A DNA stretch of 64,000 nucleotides, taken from NCBI GenBank assembly GCA_038380795.1, contig CM076259.1, forward strand, positions 101,295,739 through 101,359,738. The letters are read 5' to 3'. The notes under the pieces are model-generated. The model was given only the letters and a program-made list of their open reading frames with translations. It ran no database searches and was not told where the DNA came from. The position numbers and the translations under genes were made by a program. How positions within the stretch are numbered: position 1 is the stretch's first letter; every line of letters begins with the position of its first letter. Positions 34,886 to 49,560 of the stretch are shown in pieces. This DNA is from Pyrocephalus nanus (taxonomy: Eukaryota; Chordata; Aves; Passeriformes; Tyrannidae).

Positions 34886-37800
34886 AACTCTGGAGAGTTG
34901 TAAAATATTAGTGTTCTTTGTGTGTGGATATTCGTCAGAGGGTGGCGGATGGGGGAGACTTCTTCATGGGTCAGGCTTTGCTACTGTGGCTTCTCTTGCC
35001 TGTTCAAAGTCACTGTGAAATTGGAGGAATTTCTGCTGACAGTTCGAGGGGTTCTAAGATGAGGAATGGGGCAAAGCACATTGACTGGGACTAGTCTGTT
35101 CTTCTGTAGCAAAAAGTCTACCTTCAATGAATATAAACCATTATGAACACACTGAGTGGATATATAAAATGTCTCAGAGGAAAGAAATAATTTTAAATGA
35201 AGCTTTCAAAGGCAAATAAGAGAAAGAAAATGAGAGTGGAATAGACATAGAAGTCTCAGGGAGGACAGGTGCCTTGCTTTAAACAGGGCATGTATATTTT
35301 ACAGCAGCAGCCTTGGCTGATCTTTTCTTTCAGTCAAATCTTAACACAGTGTTGGTCTTTACACAGCACTACTTATGGTTTAATTAGGTTCCCACGTTAG
35401 TACCCAGGACTGAAGGGAAATGGAAAACTTATTCAAAATTCCAAAGGATATGATTAGAAATTGGACTAGTCTGAGCAGGGAATAAAATCTGTCTTTTCCT
35501 CTTTGTCTCTCTCAGGAGTGCAGCGGCTGGTGGGGGGAAATTTACTTCTCATGATTGAGTGACCTGATTTTGTCTCCCACTTGCACAACACAGCCTCTTG
35601 TAAGAAAACCACTAGTCTTAAATTCATACATAATTGCACAGCAGGGAGACTGAGTTTTAAAATGCAGATTTCTGTGTATTAAGAAACAGAAGTCTGTTTT
35701 GAACCCTTGAACTTCCTTTGTTGTTTCAATGGCCACCTACAGAACCAGCCTGCAGAGAGCCAGTGAAATACAGTAGCTTCTTTTATATGGAAAAAGTATC
35801 TTCCCCCACCCCTCTCCTTCTCCCCTCCATTCTGACATGAATGTCTACTCTATCTTTGTAACAGAGGACACTAATTATGGAACTTAGGGCCTATGTATGT
35901 CTAGGCTATACAGTAGCAGTAGATAAGGGTATATTCTGCTAATCAGTGGTACTTAGCCTGGGAACAGTGTTACCTTTCTTTTCTTGAGAAAATGGGCTAC
36001 TTGCTTCATTTTACATGTTTTCTCACTGAATGTTAGGAGCTCAGTCAGTAGGTATAAGCCTCCTCCTGTCTGTATCAAAGGGGCTAATGTTTACAACTTT
36101 GTCTTCAGGTGTTCAAAATCACGTCTTTTTTGCTACAATTCAGCAACTTAAGAAAAAATATGCACCCTACTGTTGCTGTCCTCTGTATTAAGTGCTATAA
36201 AGGTAAATTTGGCTGTGAACATGGTTTTACAGAGCAATGTAAAAGGCAATATTTGACAAATGTGTTGAGGAACCCATGTGAATATCAGCAAGAAAATTAA
36301 AACAGTGCAGGATACTTTGTTTCATATAAACAACTTCCTAAACATTCACTTTTACAATTTTGCATTTTTCATTTCAAGAACAAACAAAAAAACTAAGATC
36401 AAACAAATCACCTTAACTCTAAGCATGTGGAAAAAAATTTTGTGAAATGGATGATTTGGAGGTAAAAAGATTTTGGTCCTTGTAGACATGGATTAACATA
36501 GACCTGTGGTGCAGAATTACCTTCTTTTACTCCACTTAAGGTAAAAATAAAGAAAAATACCCACACTGAGACAATTAATTCTCTCACAATTGTTTTCTTG
36601 TCCCCATGTTGATGCAGAACTGGATAAAGTGGTGTTCTAGCCCTGCTGGGGATTTCCTTAAGTGTGACCTGCCTTTTGGAACATTTTGGGTGATACTGCA
36701 GGGAGAAAGTGGCTGTCCTGTCTTGGCATGGAGGTAGAAGTGATGTCAGTGGTATTAACATGGCCACTTGCTGCAGTATGCAGCTTGGAATTGATTGTCT
36801 AGAGCCTGAATGGCCTGAACGGCCTGAACTCAACTTCAAGGTGCCATGTCCCATAGCAGAATAGCCACCTACTGTCTGTCAGCCTGCAGGACGTGTGGAT
36901 TTCTCCTTCCAATGAGAGGAGGCACGTGGGAGGGCCTTTCAGAAGGAAGTGTTTGCCCTCAAAATGTAACCTCGCTTGGGAGACTTAGGCTGCATGTAGC
37001 AGTGATGGGGGAGTGAGTGAGGATGTCTGCAAATATTCCTGGAGAAAGGAGGCTAATGGCTGTTTTTGGAATATGGTTACAAGTGGGGCTGTATCCCTGT
37101 GCAGGCCTAAAGTCAGGCTAGGACTGGAACTCAGCTTCTGTGGGATTTGGAAGTACTGCAGCAGCCTTTCAGCATGGGGCCATGTATGTTTCGTGTGGGT
37201 TGCCATTGTTTTCTGGAAGCTGGCCCCTTTGAATGGCATTTCTTCTTGAAGACTAGCATGGTTATGGTCTTGTAGCGGACTGCTGAGAAAATTTAGTGCT
37301 AACTTTTCTCCTTTATGTACTGTATGCATGGCTAAGGTCATCTAGCTTAGAAGTGAGAGCATCAAACTAATGGGTTCTTCATTGCCTTCATTGCCCATAC
37401 ACTGTTATTTCCTCCATGTTTATCTTTCTTTTATCGCAGAGTTAGGACTGCTAGGTGCAGAATTCCTAGCTACAAATAAATGTATTTACTTTGGAGAAAG
37501 CCTCAATACTCTGGCTTCAGAAACTGTGATTCAAGGACTGTGTGATTTCTGCTTAGCTTTGGGCAGACTGGTGCTTCTCTTACATTGAGACCCCATGCTT
37601 GACTTCTGCCTGCTTCTTCCTAGCAGCCAGGCTCGAATTTCATACATATTTCAGTAGCATCCTGTGACTGACCGTATGTACTGGAATTAGCCGGGTCTGG
37701 TGGAAGGGGATTGCTGTGATGCAGCTGGTTTACACCACTTAGCAGGAAACTTCTAATGAGAGGTGAGTCTGCTCAGTGGCAGACCAGAGGCAAGGGTTGT

Positions 37801-40800
37801 GACACACCTCCCAGCAAGTACTGTAGTACTGAGATGCATCCCCTTTTCCATGACATTACTTAGGGCTTTTCTGCTAGTTGGGAAGGAAGATGCCTGAGAG
37901 GTCTGCTGTTGTGGGACAGGCATAGCGGACCAGTGTGGCCACTTCACAACCTGTGGCACAGTCTCAAAGATTTCTGTGCCTATGGTTTGACCCCACCTCC
38001 CCCTTGGGTTTTTTTGTATCTTTGTTTTTTTGTAAGCAGAGACACAGTTTTGTGCTCAAAACAGTGAAGCGTTAAAAGAGACGTCTTTGCGGTAAAAAAA
38101 GTATGTAATTGTGCTGCTTGCCTCATCTGTGTGGAAATTAGTTTGATTGTTTTTGGACCCTTTGTCACTTCATGATGTGGAAAAAGGGGATAGCCTAGGA
38201 ATAGATTGTGGCTTCCAAAAGATGAGAATGAGTGAAACAGTGAAGTTGAGGCACTCTATAAGGTCTTCATTGCTTTTAAGTTAAAGCTGTGCACAAGAAA
38301 AATGCAGTGTGTCATGCACACTTTGCTAAGCATGCAAATGAAGCTAAAACATTTTGTTCTCTTTTTGTTACAACATTGTCCCTGAATGCCATTAACAGCT
38401 ATTTTATTAATCTTATTCACTTTGTGCTAGCATAGGTTGTATTATTTGAGAGGTGCTGCTAGTAACTCTTTGGAAAAACACTGATGGAAGGGGACCTTGT
38501 AAAATGGTAGATGAACTGTTGCCCTTGGTTCAAGGCTTCCTGTCACTCTGGGCAGTGTTGCCAACTTCTGTGATTTCACTGACCATCTTGGACTGCCAAA
38601 AACTAGAATCATATGTTCATTTGAGCATTAGTTCTTCATGTTTAAGAAGAAGCAAGCTCCTAGCTAGTTTGTTTGTAAACATTAGTATTTTGAACTCTAG
38701 AGTTTCACAGCCCTGAAGGTAAATGAAAAGCACTAAACTACCCTTTAATAAACAACCTACAGAGCCCTGGAACTTTTATCTAGATGATATGTATGTGGAC
38801 TCTGTTTTAGGAGCCAGTAACATTTGACTACTGATCTCTGAATACTTGGACTTGGCAATAACGGACAGAGATTAGCATATGATTTCCCTTTTAAGGTGAG
38901 TTTACTTGAAACTGATCTCAGCACCTTAAAATAAATCCAAAACATAAATAAATGGTGGGTTGTCTGTCTAGAGGACTTCCTGATAGGCATATTGCTATTT
39001 TCTGTAATTGCAGAAAGAGGCAGTTTTCCATCCTGCTCAAAGGGTTTTTGCTGCTGCTTTCACTGTGTACTTTTTTTCCCCCTATTCTTATGGGGGAGGT
39101 CTTGGTAGATTTTGCTGTTTAATCTGGAAGTGGTAGTGATACCTGACAGTGACAGTGCCTTCTATTTTTGCAAAGACAGTGAAAGATTATAGAAGAATAA
39201 CAGTTAAAATTGGTTGAATTGAGATATTTTTCTTTCAAAATTGGCCAATGCATGTGACAGTGTTTAGATATTTTTCTCTTGACATTCCTCTTGCTAACTC
39301 ATTTCTGGATGAATGGTAAGGAGCTGCCATATTTTTAATTCTTCCCCCCTAACACTCTTCTTTAATGCTTTTAATCTCTTAAGCTACTGAATAGACTTAG
39401 TTAAAACCTGTCTTCATTTTATGAATCAGAGGTTGCATATTTTATGACCAACATTTCATATCATGCATTCCATCTATCTGTAAATAACGTGATAAAGGAA
39501 GTGAGGAATACTGTCTGGTTTTGATAGCTATAAATTTACTTTTAGAAAACACAAGTCAATGTTTACATCTCCATCTGAATGTATTTTAATTAGGGAGTTG
39601 GAGCAGCACCACCATCAATACCACTGTCCATGTACAGACTGAGTAATACAACTAATGCCTTTAGGATTAGACCTGTAAATAGATGTGTTTGGTTATGTCC
39701 TTAAATCTGTCTGTTTTTCCATAAACCGTTTCCTTTGATCTAATGAATCTTAAGACTTGTGAGCTTGGCTTCAGGCTTTAAATACAAAAGGCTTTTAGTG
39801 CAGCGATTGATAGTAGAAGAACAATAACCGCTTTGGATTCACTTGGAGCCCTCTGCTTCTTAGCATTATTGCCATAAAATTTATTCTACTTTTGTGACAT
39901 GTGCTGCCTTTTTTTTGTCTCTGGCAGAACTGCAGTTATTAAAACAAAGTCAGTTTTGCCCTCCCATCTCAAGGCTAGGTTATGTCTTCCCTCACTAAAC
40001 TGGGATTTCTGTGATTTTAGTCATTCTGTTCCACCTCCTGGTTCAACTCCACTATGGCAGGCCTCATCTCCAAGCATTGCTGACCATGCCTTCCCATGCA
40101 TATCACATCTCATGATGTAAATTCCTCACTTGGTAGGGTTTACTCATAATGGCAGAGCCTTAATTGCTGTTGAGTCTGACTGAAGGCTGTTGAAAGCAGT
40201 AGCAGGAAGCCTGCTGATTTCAAGAGGCACTGGATGAGGTTGGCAGTGGAAAGAAGAGAGGTGAGAAGGTCCAAGGAGGTAAAAGGGAGCTGGTGCAGAA
40301 TCAGGAAAGTAGTGGGACTCCTAAGTACTACTATTGTGTACATCTGTTCTGTTTTTCATTCTTTTGGGAGGATGGATGCCTGACTGGTCAAGTAGCATAG
40401 TTTGTTGTGTGGGTTTGTCTGCCATTAGGTGTGCTCTGTGGCTCTTTCCAGTGCCCACTTTTTTACCCTTTCATTGCAATGTGCACTTGAAAAGCACTAA
40501 ATGAGTTTAAAAATTATCTACTCCTTTCTGTCAGGGATGCATTGGAATGTAAGCATTATTTTCCTGGCACTTACATTTATTTTCATGATTATCACTTTCC
40601 CTGGCAATCTTAAGTTTTTAAAGCCTCCATGTCAGCAGGAGAGCCCTTTCACTGGCAGTCATGGGGACACATGGGGTAACTCTGGGGTAGGACTGCATTG
40701 CTCATTTTGGTTCAGGGGAATCTCTGTGCTGGCAGCCATATACCCTTTCATCACGTTCAGGAGCACAGTTTTGGCACTGCTAAAATTTGGGGTTAGTTTT

Positions 40801-41227
40801 ACCAGGCCCTACAAGTAGAGAAGGCAGTATGCTGATTCTTTGTCCAAAAGCAGGGGCTCTGGATTTTTATTTTTTTTTATCCTTTCCCAAACTGCTAACC
40901 GGGATTGTTTATATTTTACAATATTATTACTCCTGTTATGAGCTGCCTAAGGCAACCACATCAAAGTACTGCAGAGTGCACATGTTGCCAGCTCAAATAA
41001 TAGCAACAAACGCTGGTCTCCTGAACCTTGGTTTGATTTCATTGTTCCAGTAGGAAATGAGTTGGTGTGATCCCTCCGTCTGTGAGAGTCTTTGACTAGA
41101 GATCATTGTTCTGGTACTCAAATCCCTATTTTAATTAGAAAAGAAGGAAATACTTTGAGCTGATGCTTAGATAAAAACTGCAAATCATATTTGTCACTCT
41201 CTGAAGGAGTTTTCTTTCAGTTTAAGA

Positions 41228-41248
41228 TTTTTTTTTTTTTTTTTTTTT
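41228..41248. repeat. Poly(T) run of 21
   Basis: Twenty-one T follow TTTAAGA and precede GTGTCTCC. No transposon body is recognised next to it. Confidence 0.9.
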
Positions 41249-44200
41249 GTGTCTCCTGGTCTCTCTGAGGTGGCTGAAGTGATGCCATTGTTGTCTTAGC
41301 TTCTGCTGGACATCCAGTATGATGGCCGTGTGGATTTTACCATTAATGTCAGTGGGGATGCCATCTTGGCCATTGACCACACTGAAGGAACTAATAAGTG
41401 ATCCCACAAGGGCTGTTGTTACTGTTGGTTGGCGTGGGCCTCTGGTAACTGGCTTTGGGTGTGGTGGGGGTACAGCTGCCCACTGAAGTCATCTTTTCTA
41501 TCCTGGGGCTCCTGCAGCCACCGCAAGCCACAGGGCTGGGAGGAAAGCCTTCATTACACGCTGTCTCAGCTTATGCATCTGAACTGAAACCATTTGTTTA
41601 GTGCTTACAATGGCAGGAAGTGTCATATTTAGGTCCTGATAATATGTAAGCATACTGATTTTTGAAGTGTAGGTTCTGAAGTGAAAAACTGACTTAATTC
41701 TGAATGGAGACTGTGTTTCAACCTAGTGGCCACTGCTGTCCAAAGAAGGATTAAGATGAGGGCTGCAATTTGTGGCTTTTCCTTTCCTTATTATGTTTTT
41801 TCCCAGCTTTCCCTTTTGAAGAGATGATATGTGTTGCCTTATATCTTAGTGGCTGGCAGCAGCCTTTAAATGTGCTTAAATGAAAAGGATTAACTTCCAC
41901 CGCAGTCTTTAATATCTTCCTTGCAGAAATCCAGCCAGATCCTAGCAGGAATCTGACTGAGCACAAGTAGTCCCAAGACAGGACAAATTGAGTGCATGTT
42001 GAAGTTGTTCATTTCGTTGTTAATTTTTAGAAACCTGTGTTTTCCTGGGGCAAAATTGATAATATTTTGTGAACACGACATTTTGTTCCACTGGTAACAT
42101 ACAAGTCCATCACAACTGACTTGTGAGCTCCTTATATTTAAGTTTTACGTGTCTAACTTTCCAAACATGGCCCAACTGCAGTCCCTTTTAGTGCTAAATG
42201 AACAAATTGCAAACTGTGCTCGCCCTGACCTCGATTGGTTTCATTATATTCTACCAACTGTGCCATCTTTCTTCAAAAGTTGTGGAGTGTAGATGTTCAG
42301 TAAGAGTAAGCTTGAAAAAAATATCATTCTCACATAGATAAAAAAGCCCTTGAGCCTTCAATTCTATGATTTTTTTGAACAATCTTTCTGGCCAAACCAT
42401 TAGAAGTAATCAAGCAGCTGTACATGAATGCTTTAAAAAATAAATGCTTAAAAAAGCTAATTGAAGGCAATCAAGCTATTTACTAGGACCCTTAGCAGTG
42501 TTGGTAAGAGCTGATGTTTGCCACTTTGTCTCAGGCTATCCTTTAAAACAGAATGCTTGACAAACATCTTTTTATTATAAAATGTTGTATAACTTTATTT
42601 TCTTTGTAATTTGCATATGATTAAGCAAGGGATGAGTTTGTTTCAATGCAGAGGGAAGAGTGAAAGGCACTAGGTAGGGTTTTCTTCATTTACATCAGCA
42701 CAGTTTGGAAGCAGTGATTTCACAAAAATTTCCATTAGAATGGAAGTTTTGTTACTGAAAACTCCAAAATTTCTGTGAAGTTCTTATAAAAACCTGAGAT
42801 ATGAAGAATGAAAAACAACAAGTTTTTAAAATGCTTACATTGTGGTGTAAACATTTTTTATAATGTGAAAAGTCACAAGTATGTGAAAAAATGGATCTGG
42901 GAAATGAATTCTTAATTTTTATGCTATTTTCTTGTAAAATAATGTAGATTTAAAATTAAAAAAAAAAATTGAAATATTGAACTTAAAGTCACATAAAATT
43001 TACACTATTACACTATTGGACCACTGACCGCAACCCTGGATTACTGTAGTTTGTCACGGAGGGAACCAGAAGAGTTGGGTACAGTACAGGGATGTTGGAA
43101 ACATAAAAGTAAATTAAGAAGTGACAAGTTCAAAACTATGCCAAGTGGGTCCTTGGGCAACTGGGGAGCTCCTCACCTCAACTTTTGAGCCACTGATGAA
43201 AGGTAGATCTACTGAGCACTGGTAAATATGGAGGCATCTGCTCCATTCCAGGAAATTTCAGAGTGGCACCTTGCTGGAAATGGTGTGCTCTGGGAAAAAG
43301 TCATGGGACATTCTTTTACATTGGCTTGGTCAACTTCTGGTGACATTGTTTATTTTTTGGGAGGTGCTGCCACATCAGACTTGTGTAGAGTGGATGGAGC
43401 AAGCTTCTGCACTGTCTCACATACAAGACATGTGAAATGATGTTTTGTAATCTAGAAGCCCAGTCAAAGGACTAAAGACAGAGTGCCGAGCTTAAGCAGT
43501 CAGCAGGAGGGCAGAAGATGGTGTGGTTTGTGCAATGACTCACACATGATCACTTTGACCTCCAGTTTACCATCTTGTTTTCCCATTTCTTTTGGAGTTA
43601 AGATGATCTTGTAGAATATAATTTACCCAAGTATAGTTTATATCAGTTTTACAAGCCTTGCTTCTGGATTTGGCCCAGAATCTATAAACCTCTGGCTTCT
43701 GGAAGGTAGTGAAACCACAAATAATGAATAAGTGGTGTTAATAAAGAATAAATCAGAGCATTTGCTTAGTTATTGCAACTATTAAAATTGCTTGAATAAG
43801 GTAAATGCAGTGCTCAGACAGCTAAACATTGTGCAACTGAAGTCAGTTTCACAGCTTTCACTGACTTCTCCCTTAATCTTCAGGAAAGCATATGACAGTA
43901 TTCCTCAAAACTTGCGTGGAACTAATTTTAATTTATCTGGGCTTATACACTGCCTAGCTGATTGAAAAAGCTGGCAGCGTTTCCTGACATTGAAGTCTTA
44001 TTGCAGTAAGGAATAGGCAGTTCACATTAAAGTGTTCTGGTGCCTACAGCTCTGTGTGTGTCTGTGTGTGTGCAGGGCGGGGACACCACAGAGGTCCAGG
44101 CCAGGTTTGCAGCTGAAGCATGCCCGTGATTGAGGGAGGAAGGTGACATGGTCTTCTTTCATAGCTGTTCTCATCTCTGCTTTCTGAAACTTCTTCACAT

Positions 44201-46797
44201 TTGTTTCACTCCAAAGCTGAATAACAAATTACTGTGTCCTTCCCGGTAAAGTGTCTTTTCCATTCTTCTGTTTATCCTTTCTTTATGTCTTATTGAGCAT
44301 TTCCAGAGTTCACTTGCAGTGATGGCCTGGGAGTGTGATTAAATCATGATTTACTAAACCCTGCCAAACCTAAAGTAAAATATGTTTAACATTCTCCAGC
44401 TGTTCATCATACATAATCCTTGACTTATTTTTATTTTTTTTTAAATATTGAGCTGGTGTACTGTAAAAACACTCCTGGGAAAGCTGCTCATTTGCTTCTA
44501 TGCCAACAAGAGTCCCTTTACTTGCTCAAAAAGCAGCATTACATGCTTGACACCCTGGTCCTGATGGGTAACAAACACCAGCTAGTAGCTTTCCAAAACA
44601 CAGAGCTCTTCCAGGATGGAATGGTGAGCTCAGCCTTATATAATAATGCTCACAACACACACAAAATGAGACCTGTAATGTTGTGATGATGTGCAGGTGC
44701 TCTGGCTCCAGGAACAGAGGAAAGGTGGTCAGTAATTGCAATTCACGTAGATAATTTTGTCATTCCTTAAACAATGGGAGACACTCTCATTGAGACAAAG
44801 CATTTCTCACCTGTTGTTTTCCATGATCCATTCTGTGTTTTGAGCCTATGCTATTAGAATTTGAATTGTGGGAGCTCCAGGTACCTGCTAAAACCCAGGC
44901 TTCTGGTTTTTGTATTGAATTATTTGCTGCATTCCTTAGCTCTATATGTCTGCCTGGATATGTCCCCACACACTGAGTGCCAGGTGACTGCTTCCTTGTC
45001 TTCCTCCTAAAAGTAGCTGTGCACATCATTAAGACTGTGGAGTAAACAAGCAAATATCCACGTTTGTAACATCATCCTGTCAGATGGCTTTCAGGAAGAC
45101 AAAAGGTTGAGATGGTTTTGCAAGATCTTTGCAGGGTTTGGAGCCCGACCCTTTGGGTACTCAGTGGGGGCAAGTTCACCATTCCATGGAAGGCTTCATG
45201 GATCTTCTTCAAGGGACCTCTTAATGAAATTTTCTCCTGATTCTCCTCAGACTGTTGCAGTCAATAATATTTAAAATCAAACTTGCTTGGGCCCATGGTG
45301 CCTCTTGACTAAGGTAGCACTGTGATGAGGTAGACAGGTTTTTGATAGCCTCTATACTATCTTACTCATGGTGAGGTTCTGATTTTGTTTGTTAATGCAG
45401 GTTTAGCAAAGATATAAACCTTACTGAAGCCAACCACACCTAAGAACAACTTCTGAAGAGACTGTGTCTGGTTATTTGGGGTCTATTTTGAAGGAATTGG
45501 GCTCATTTTAAAGTTGTATGTTTTACACTTGAGAAAGGGCCCTATGTCATCTAAGTACGATTTCCAGTTGATTGTAAGTTAATTGAAATCCCATTCAAAC
45601 AGCAGACCATGCAACAGTGGAGCCTATTTACATATACCCAAGTGCAGTATCTATTCAAGTGCTGTGTATAGATTTCAGTTTCTTTAGTGGCTCATAGGGT
45701 GAGTGATTAATTTGAGGGAAAAACTCTGCTGGAGTAAAAGAAGAATCTGCTTCTTGTCATCGTGTGCTGTTTTGATAGGAATTGAAATCTGGGATTTGAA
45801 TGACTTGACAGTCAGTGAGAGAGTCTTGCTTTCAGCTGAAGAAATTCAAACAGAGCAAGGAGAAAAGAATACAAACCCGAGCAAGGGATATGAGCCTCTT
45901 GCCATCTGATTTTAGCAGCACCAAGCACCTCATAAATGTAACAATTTTCCTTAGTGTGCAAATCAGGGGAGTGATGGCGCATTAGTTCAATACCAATTAT
46001 TGGTGCACTTTTATGTTCACTGCTGTGGTTTTGGTAGGGGGGAACATTTTCATTAGATCCATCTCTGCTTAAGCTGTCTCCTTAACCAGGTGGTGCAAAA
46101 ACAGAGTGTGCCTAGGCAGCCTAGGAGCACAATGGTGTCTTGGGGCTCTGGCGAGCTGACTTCACTCACTGGCATAGCTGCTGTAGAACCATTGGCTTCA
46201 GTAGTAGTGTGCTGGAGAGTAAGTGGCCTCTCACTTGGCTGCTCAGCACAGCCATTGTGACTGCTTCTGCTATTAGAGAATAAAGAGATTTTTTTCCATG
46301 GTTACAGTACAGCTAGTCTTTAATGTTCTTGCTGATTACCACTGACCCAAAAAGTCTGCCTAGCATGCCTTTTATATGGAGTATATGTCAGTGAAGCTTA
46401 AAGTCTCTTCTCCTCCCCTAGGCTTCACTCTGCAGTCATGTCTTTCAGACAGCTGAAATGCCATACCTCATTCGTTGGGCTTTGTAGGGAAATGTTTGAT
46501 CTAATCATGTCTGAATATTTTAAAAAACGGAATGCTAGAAATGTGCCTTAAAAAGGTCTCCATCCCTGGAAAGTGTGTGCATATAATTTCAAGTTCTCTC
46601 TCTGCTGTCTCCCAGATTTTTGCCTGTGAAAGTATTTCCTGTTTTCCACTGTAATTATAAACCCTTGCCATAGTGGTCCCTGTTTCTAGTGCCTTTTATG
46701 ATTTTATTTGTATTTTTAGGCGTGAGTTGCAACATTTGAAACCCATGGTGACAGAGACTCTGTCGGTGGAACACAGCTCTACCATCACTCCTGCAAA

Positions 46798-47266
46798 GCA
46801 CATGAACCTGTTGAAATAAGTCCAGAGGAGGACCACAAAAGTGATTACAGGGCTGGACCACCTCTCTTATGAAGACTGTCTGAGAGAGATGGAGTTGTTC
46901 AGCCTGGAGAAGAAAGGCTCTGGGGAGATCTTGTAGTAGCCTTGCAGTACCTAAAAAAGGTCTACAAGAGAGCTGGAAAGGGACTTTTTATAAGTGCTTG
47001 TAGTGATAGGACAAGAGGAAATGTCTCCAGACTGAAAGACAGTAGATTTAGATTAAATATTAGGAAGAAATTCTTTATTGTAAGGGTGGTGAGCCACTGG
47101 AACAGGTTACCCAGAGAAGCTGGGGATGCCCTATCCCTGGAAATGTTGAAGGCCAGGGTGGATGGGGCTTTGAGCATCCTAGTCTATCAGAAGGGAGGGT
47201 TGGAAGTAGGTGATCTTTAAGCTCCCTTCCAATCCAAGGCATTCTATGGTGCTGTGATTCTATAAA
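46798..47266 (+). mobile_element. CR1 LINE, 3' fragment, plus strand
   Basis: The sequence follows the familiar end of avian CR1: CATGAACCTGTTGAAATAAG, CCAGAGGAGGACCACAAAA, GTTCAGCCTGGAGAAGA, then ATTAGGAAGAAATTCTTT, AACAGGTTACCCAGAGAAGC, ending in TTCCAATCC and an imperfect ATTCTATG/GATTCTATA tail. It covers the C-terminal end of the reverse-transcriptase ORF and the 3' UTR, and is 5' truncated at about 46798 as is typical for CR1. The frame is broken early (for example TAA in GAAATAAGTCC), so it cannot make an active protein. It lies in the sense direction of the NHS transcript. Confidence 0.92.
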
Positions 47267-48127
47267 TAACTTGCATTAGCTCACGTAATACTGTAATATG
47301 GAACATGCTTTGTCTATCTGTCACAGTTATGCTCATGCTAAATAAGAAGTTTGGGGAATTTTATCTAGAGGGCAGTTTAAATGAGGCTCCTGATGTTTCT
47401 GTCCTTCTGCACTGAGTTTTGAACTTCTGACATCAAAATATGGCCTTTTCTGTATTAACCAGGTGCTTTCATGTGGTCCATTATTGAGTCTGATTTTCCC
47501 AGTATAAAATTCCTTATGGATGGATAATTCCTGAAAATAAACAGAGTAAGAAATCTTACACTCAAACTTATGCTACAACTGCGCTGCAAAACAGATCCTG
47601 CCTGAGATAACGGTGGGCCTGAGTTTTTCTTGGTACTTTTCCACTATTTATGTATGGAGTGCTTTGGTCTATGGAAGTCACCCATGTGATGTTATAGCAA
47701 AAGTGTAGTTCCATCTAGTTCCATTCACCTGTGTGTGCTCAAAGCATTACTGCTTCAAATAAAAGTTGTTGGGTGTTCTTTGAGCCTTGTGTGACAGGTT
47801 GGGATGCTGGGAGTGGAAGGGAGGAAGAATACAGTAAGGAAAGAGGATAAACCTGGGGTGCTCCCTGAGGGAAAATAAGAGGTAGGTCTGGTACAGGCAT
47901 ATAAATGGCACATAAACCTATAGCTGGAATTGAGCTTCAGCAGAAATTACATGTGTGCAGGGGGCTGCTGCCCTTTTGGGAGGGTAGGACGTTGGGAGAC
48001 CTTTTGAAATGTTATTACTAAAAATTCATGTCCTTGACTCTGCTGAGAAGTCCAGTGATTACAGGGGTGGAAAAAGGGGACTAGCCACACTACACGCATT
48101 GGTGTCTTGGGGAATCGAGATGCTTGC

Positions 48128-48177
48128 TTTTTTATTGTTTTTTGTTTGTTTGTTTTTTGGTTTTTGGTCTTTTTTCT
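48128..48177. repeat. T/G low-complexity tract
   Basis: T runs are separated by G or GG (TTGTTTGTTTG, TTTTTTGGTTTTTGG). It is the same style as the tracts at 21.9, 34.8 and 61.3 kb. Confidence 0.9.
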
Positions 48178-49513
48178 TGAGAGAGGGTGGTGTCAGATTA
48201 TTATTACCCTTTTGTTGCTCTCTAAATCAGCAGTTTGCCCGAGGAGTATACAGACTTTTCTCAGAATTGATTTTCAGGGGAAAAAAGCCAAATATTTCCT
48301 GTCAATAAGCACATACATTCTGAGAGAACACTTCAAAACCAAAGTTAAATACCTAGATTGGTAAGCCTAAACAAGCTCTCTTCAAATCTCTATACATACA
48401 CTTTTCTATATTTTTGTATCCTTTGTTTAACCAAGTAAATTTTTTTGTTAGTTGCAGAACCTCTCTTGAGGGATAATGCCAACCGGTGAAATGGACAAAG
48501 AAACTGTGAGTTAATAGAACTCCAGCGTCTCGTATGAGTGGAGAAGAGCCAGCTTCACTGGGTCAACCTGAATCACTAGCAGTATATTGGTGAAAGCTAT
48601 TGTAGAGCGCACAGCAATATGGCAAGACAGCACCATCCCTGCTGAGAGGCAGGAGATATGGATTATATTCCATGCCTGGCTAGTAGCCTGCTTTGGTTGG
48701 CAGGTAGGCTGGTTCACCCCTTTGTATCTCAACTTTTCATGAGTGTTTCGATTATGAAACTCTTAGGGGAGAAGTAGTCTTTTCATAGATATTGGCTAAT
48801 ACTTGGGTCAAAAAGGCTCTGATGTTAGTGAGGAGTTTGGGCACTTAATGTAAATCAAACTAATCAGGCAGTGAAGGCCATTTAAGCTGCTTATCAATCA
48901 AAGAAGCAATTTTTTGAATCAATGATGCACCCATTCATCTTGATTAGGCACATTCATGTTTATAGTCAGAAATCAGAGCAGAAGCAGCCAAGGATTTTCA
49001 TAAATAATTGATAGTGCATACTTTCTGTGGCTGTGCTCTCAAAGGAAAGTGAGGATGGAGGAAGAATGCATACAGAATATTTGAAAGATAATAGATGAAC
49101 TTAAGATATAAAACGTCATCCTGTCTTCACATTAGTATCACTACAACAACACATTTGATGTTCTTTTTCCTCAATGCTGATGATCCACAAGACTTTGTCC
49201 TCAAAATAATAATAACAGGGGAAAAAAGGACTCTGATCTGCCAGTTTCTGATCAAGGCCATATGTGAGCTTTTTGGCTTGCTCCCAGTGCATTTCTGTAT
49301 GTTTATCTGTTGAAATAAAAAGAAACACTCACCTGGAATGTTTCTATGTCCTTCCCACCTTTCCTTTCCAATGTGGAAATATTATTTCCAAACATAGTAC
49401 AAGGTGGGTTGCATCTTAGTGACAGTGGAGATGTATGCATGAGTACTGTGTCCTTTCTTCAAGAACATGACTGAACATTATTTGACTGAGCTGTTCAACT
49501 GGAGTTGACCCGG

Positions 49514-49560
49514 ATCTATCTGTCTAACTATCTATCTATATACATATATACAGATATGTA
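49514..49560. repeat. Imperfect CTAT/ATAC microsatellite
   Basis: A short run of CTATCTGT/CTAT units passes into ATATACATATATACAG. It is too degenerate to count units reliably. Confidence 0.7.

Larger units (their letters stand above)
28540..46797. other. NHS: Intron 1 DNA without recognised genes or transposons
   Basis: This 18-kb AT-rich stretch shows no CR1, LTR or SINE copy I could support and no exon. It holds short TG runs (30024-30037 and about 31767-31785), a T/G tract, a poly(T) run and the CpG-retaining block at 30.7-30.95 kb described separately. A 28-codon RT-like string at 43879-43965 is too short to call. Confidence 0.55.
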
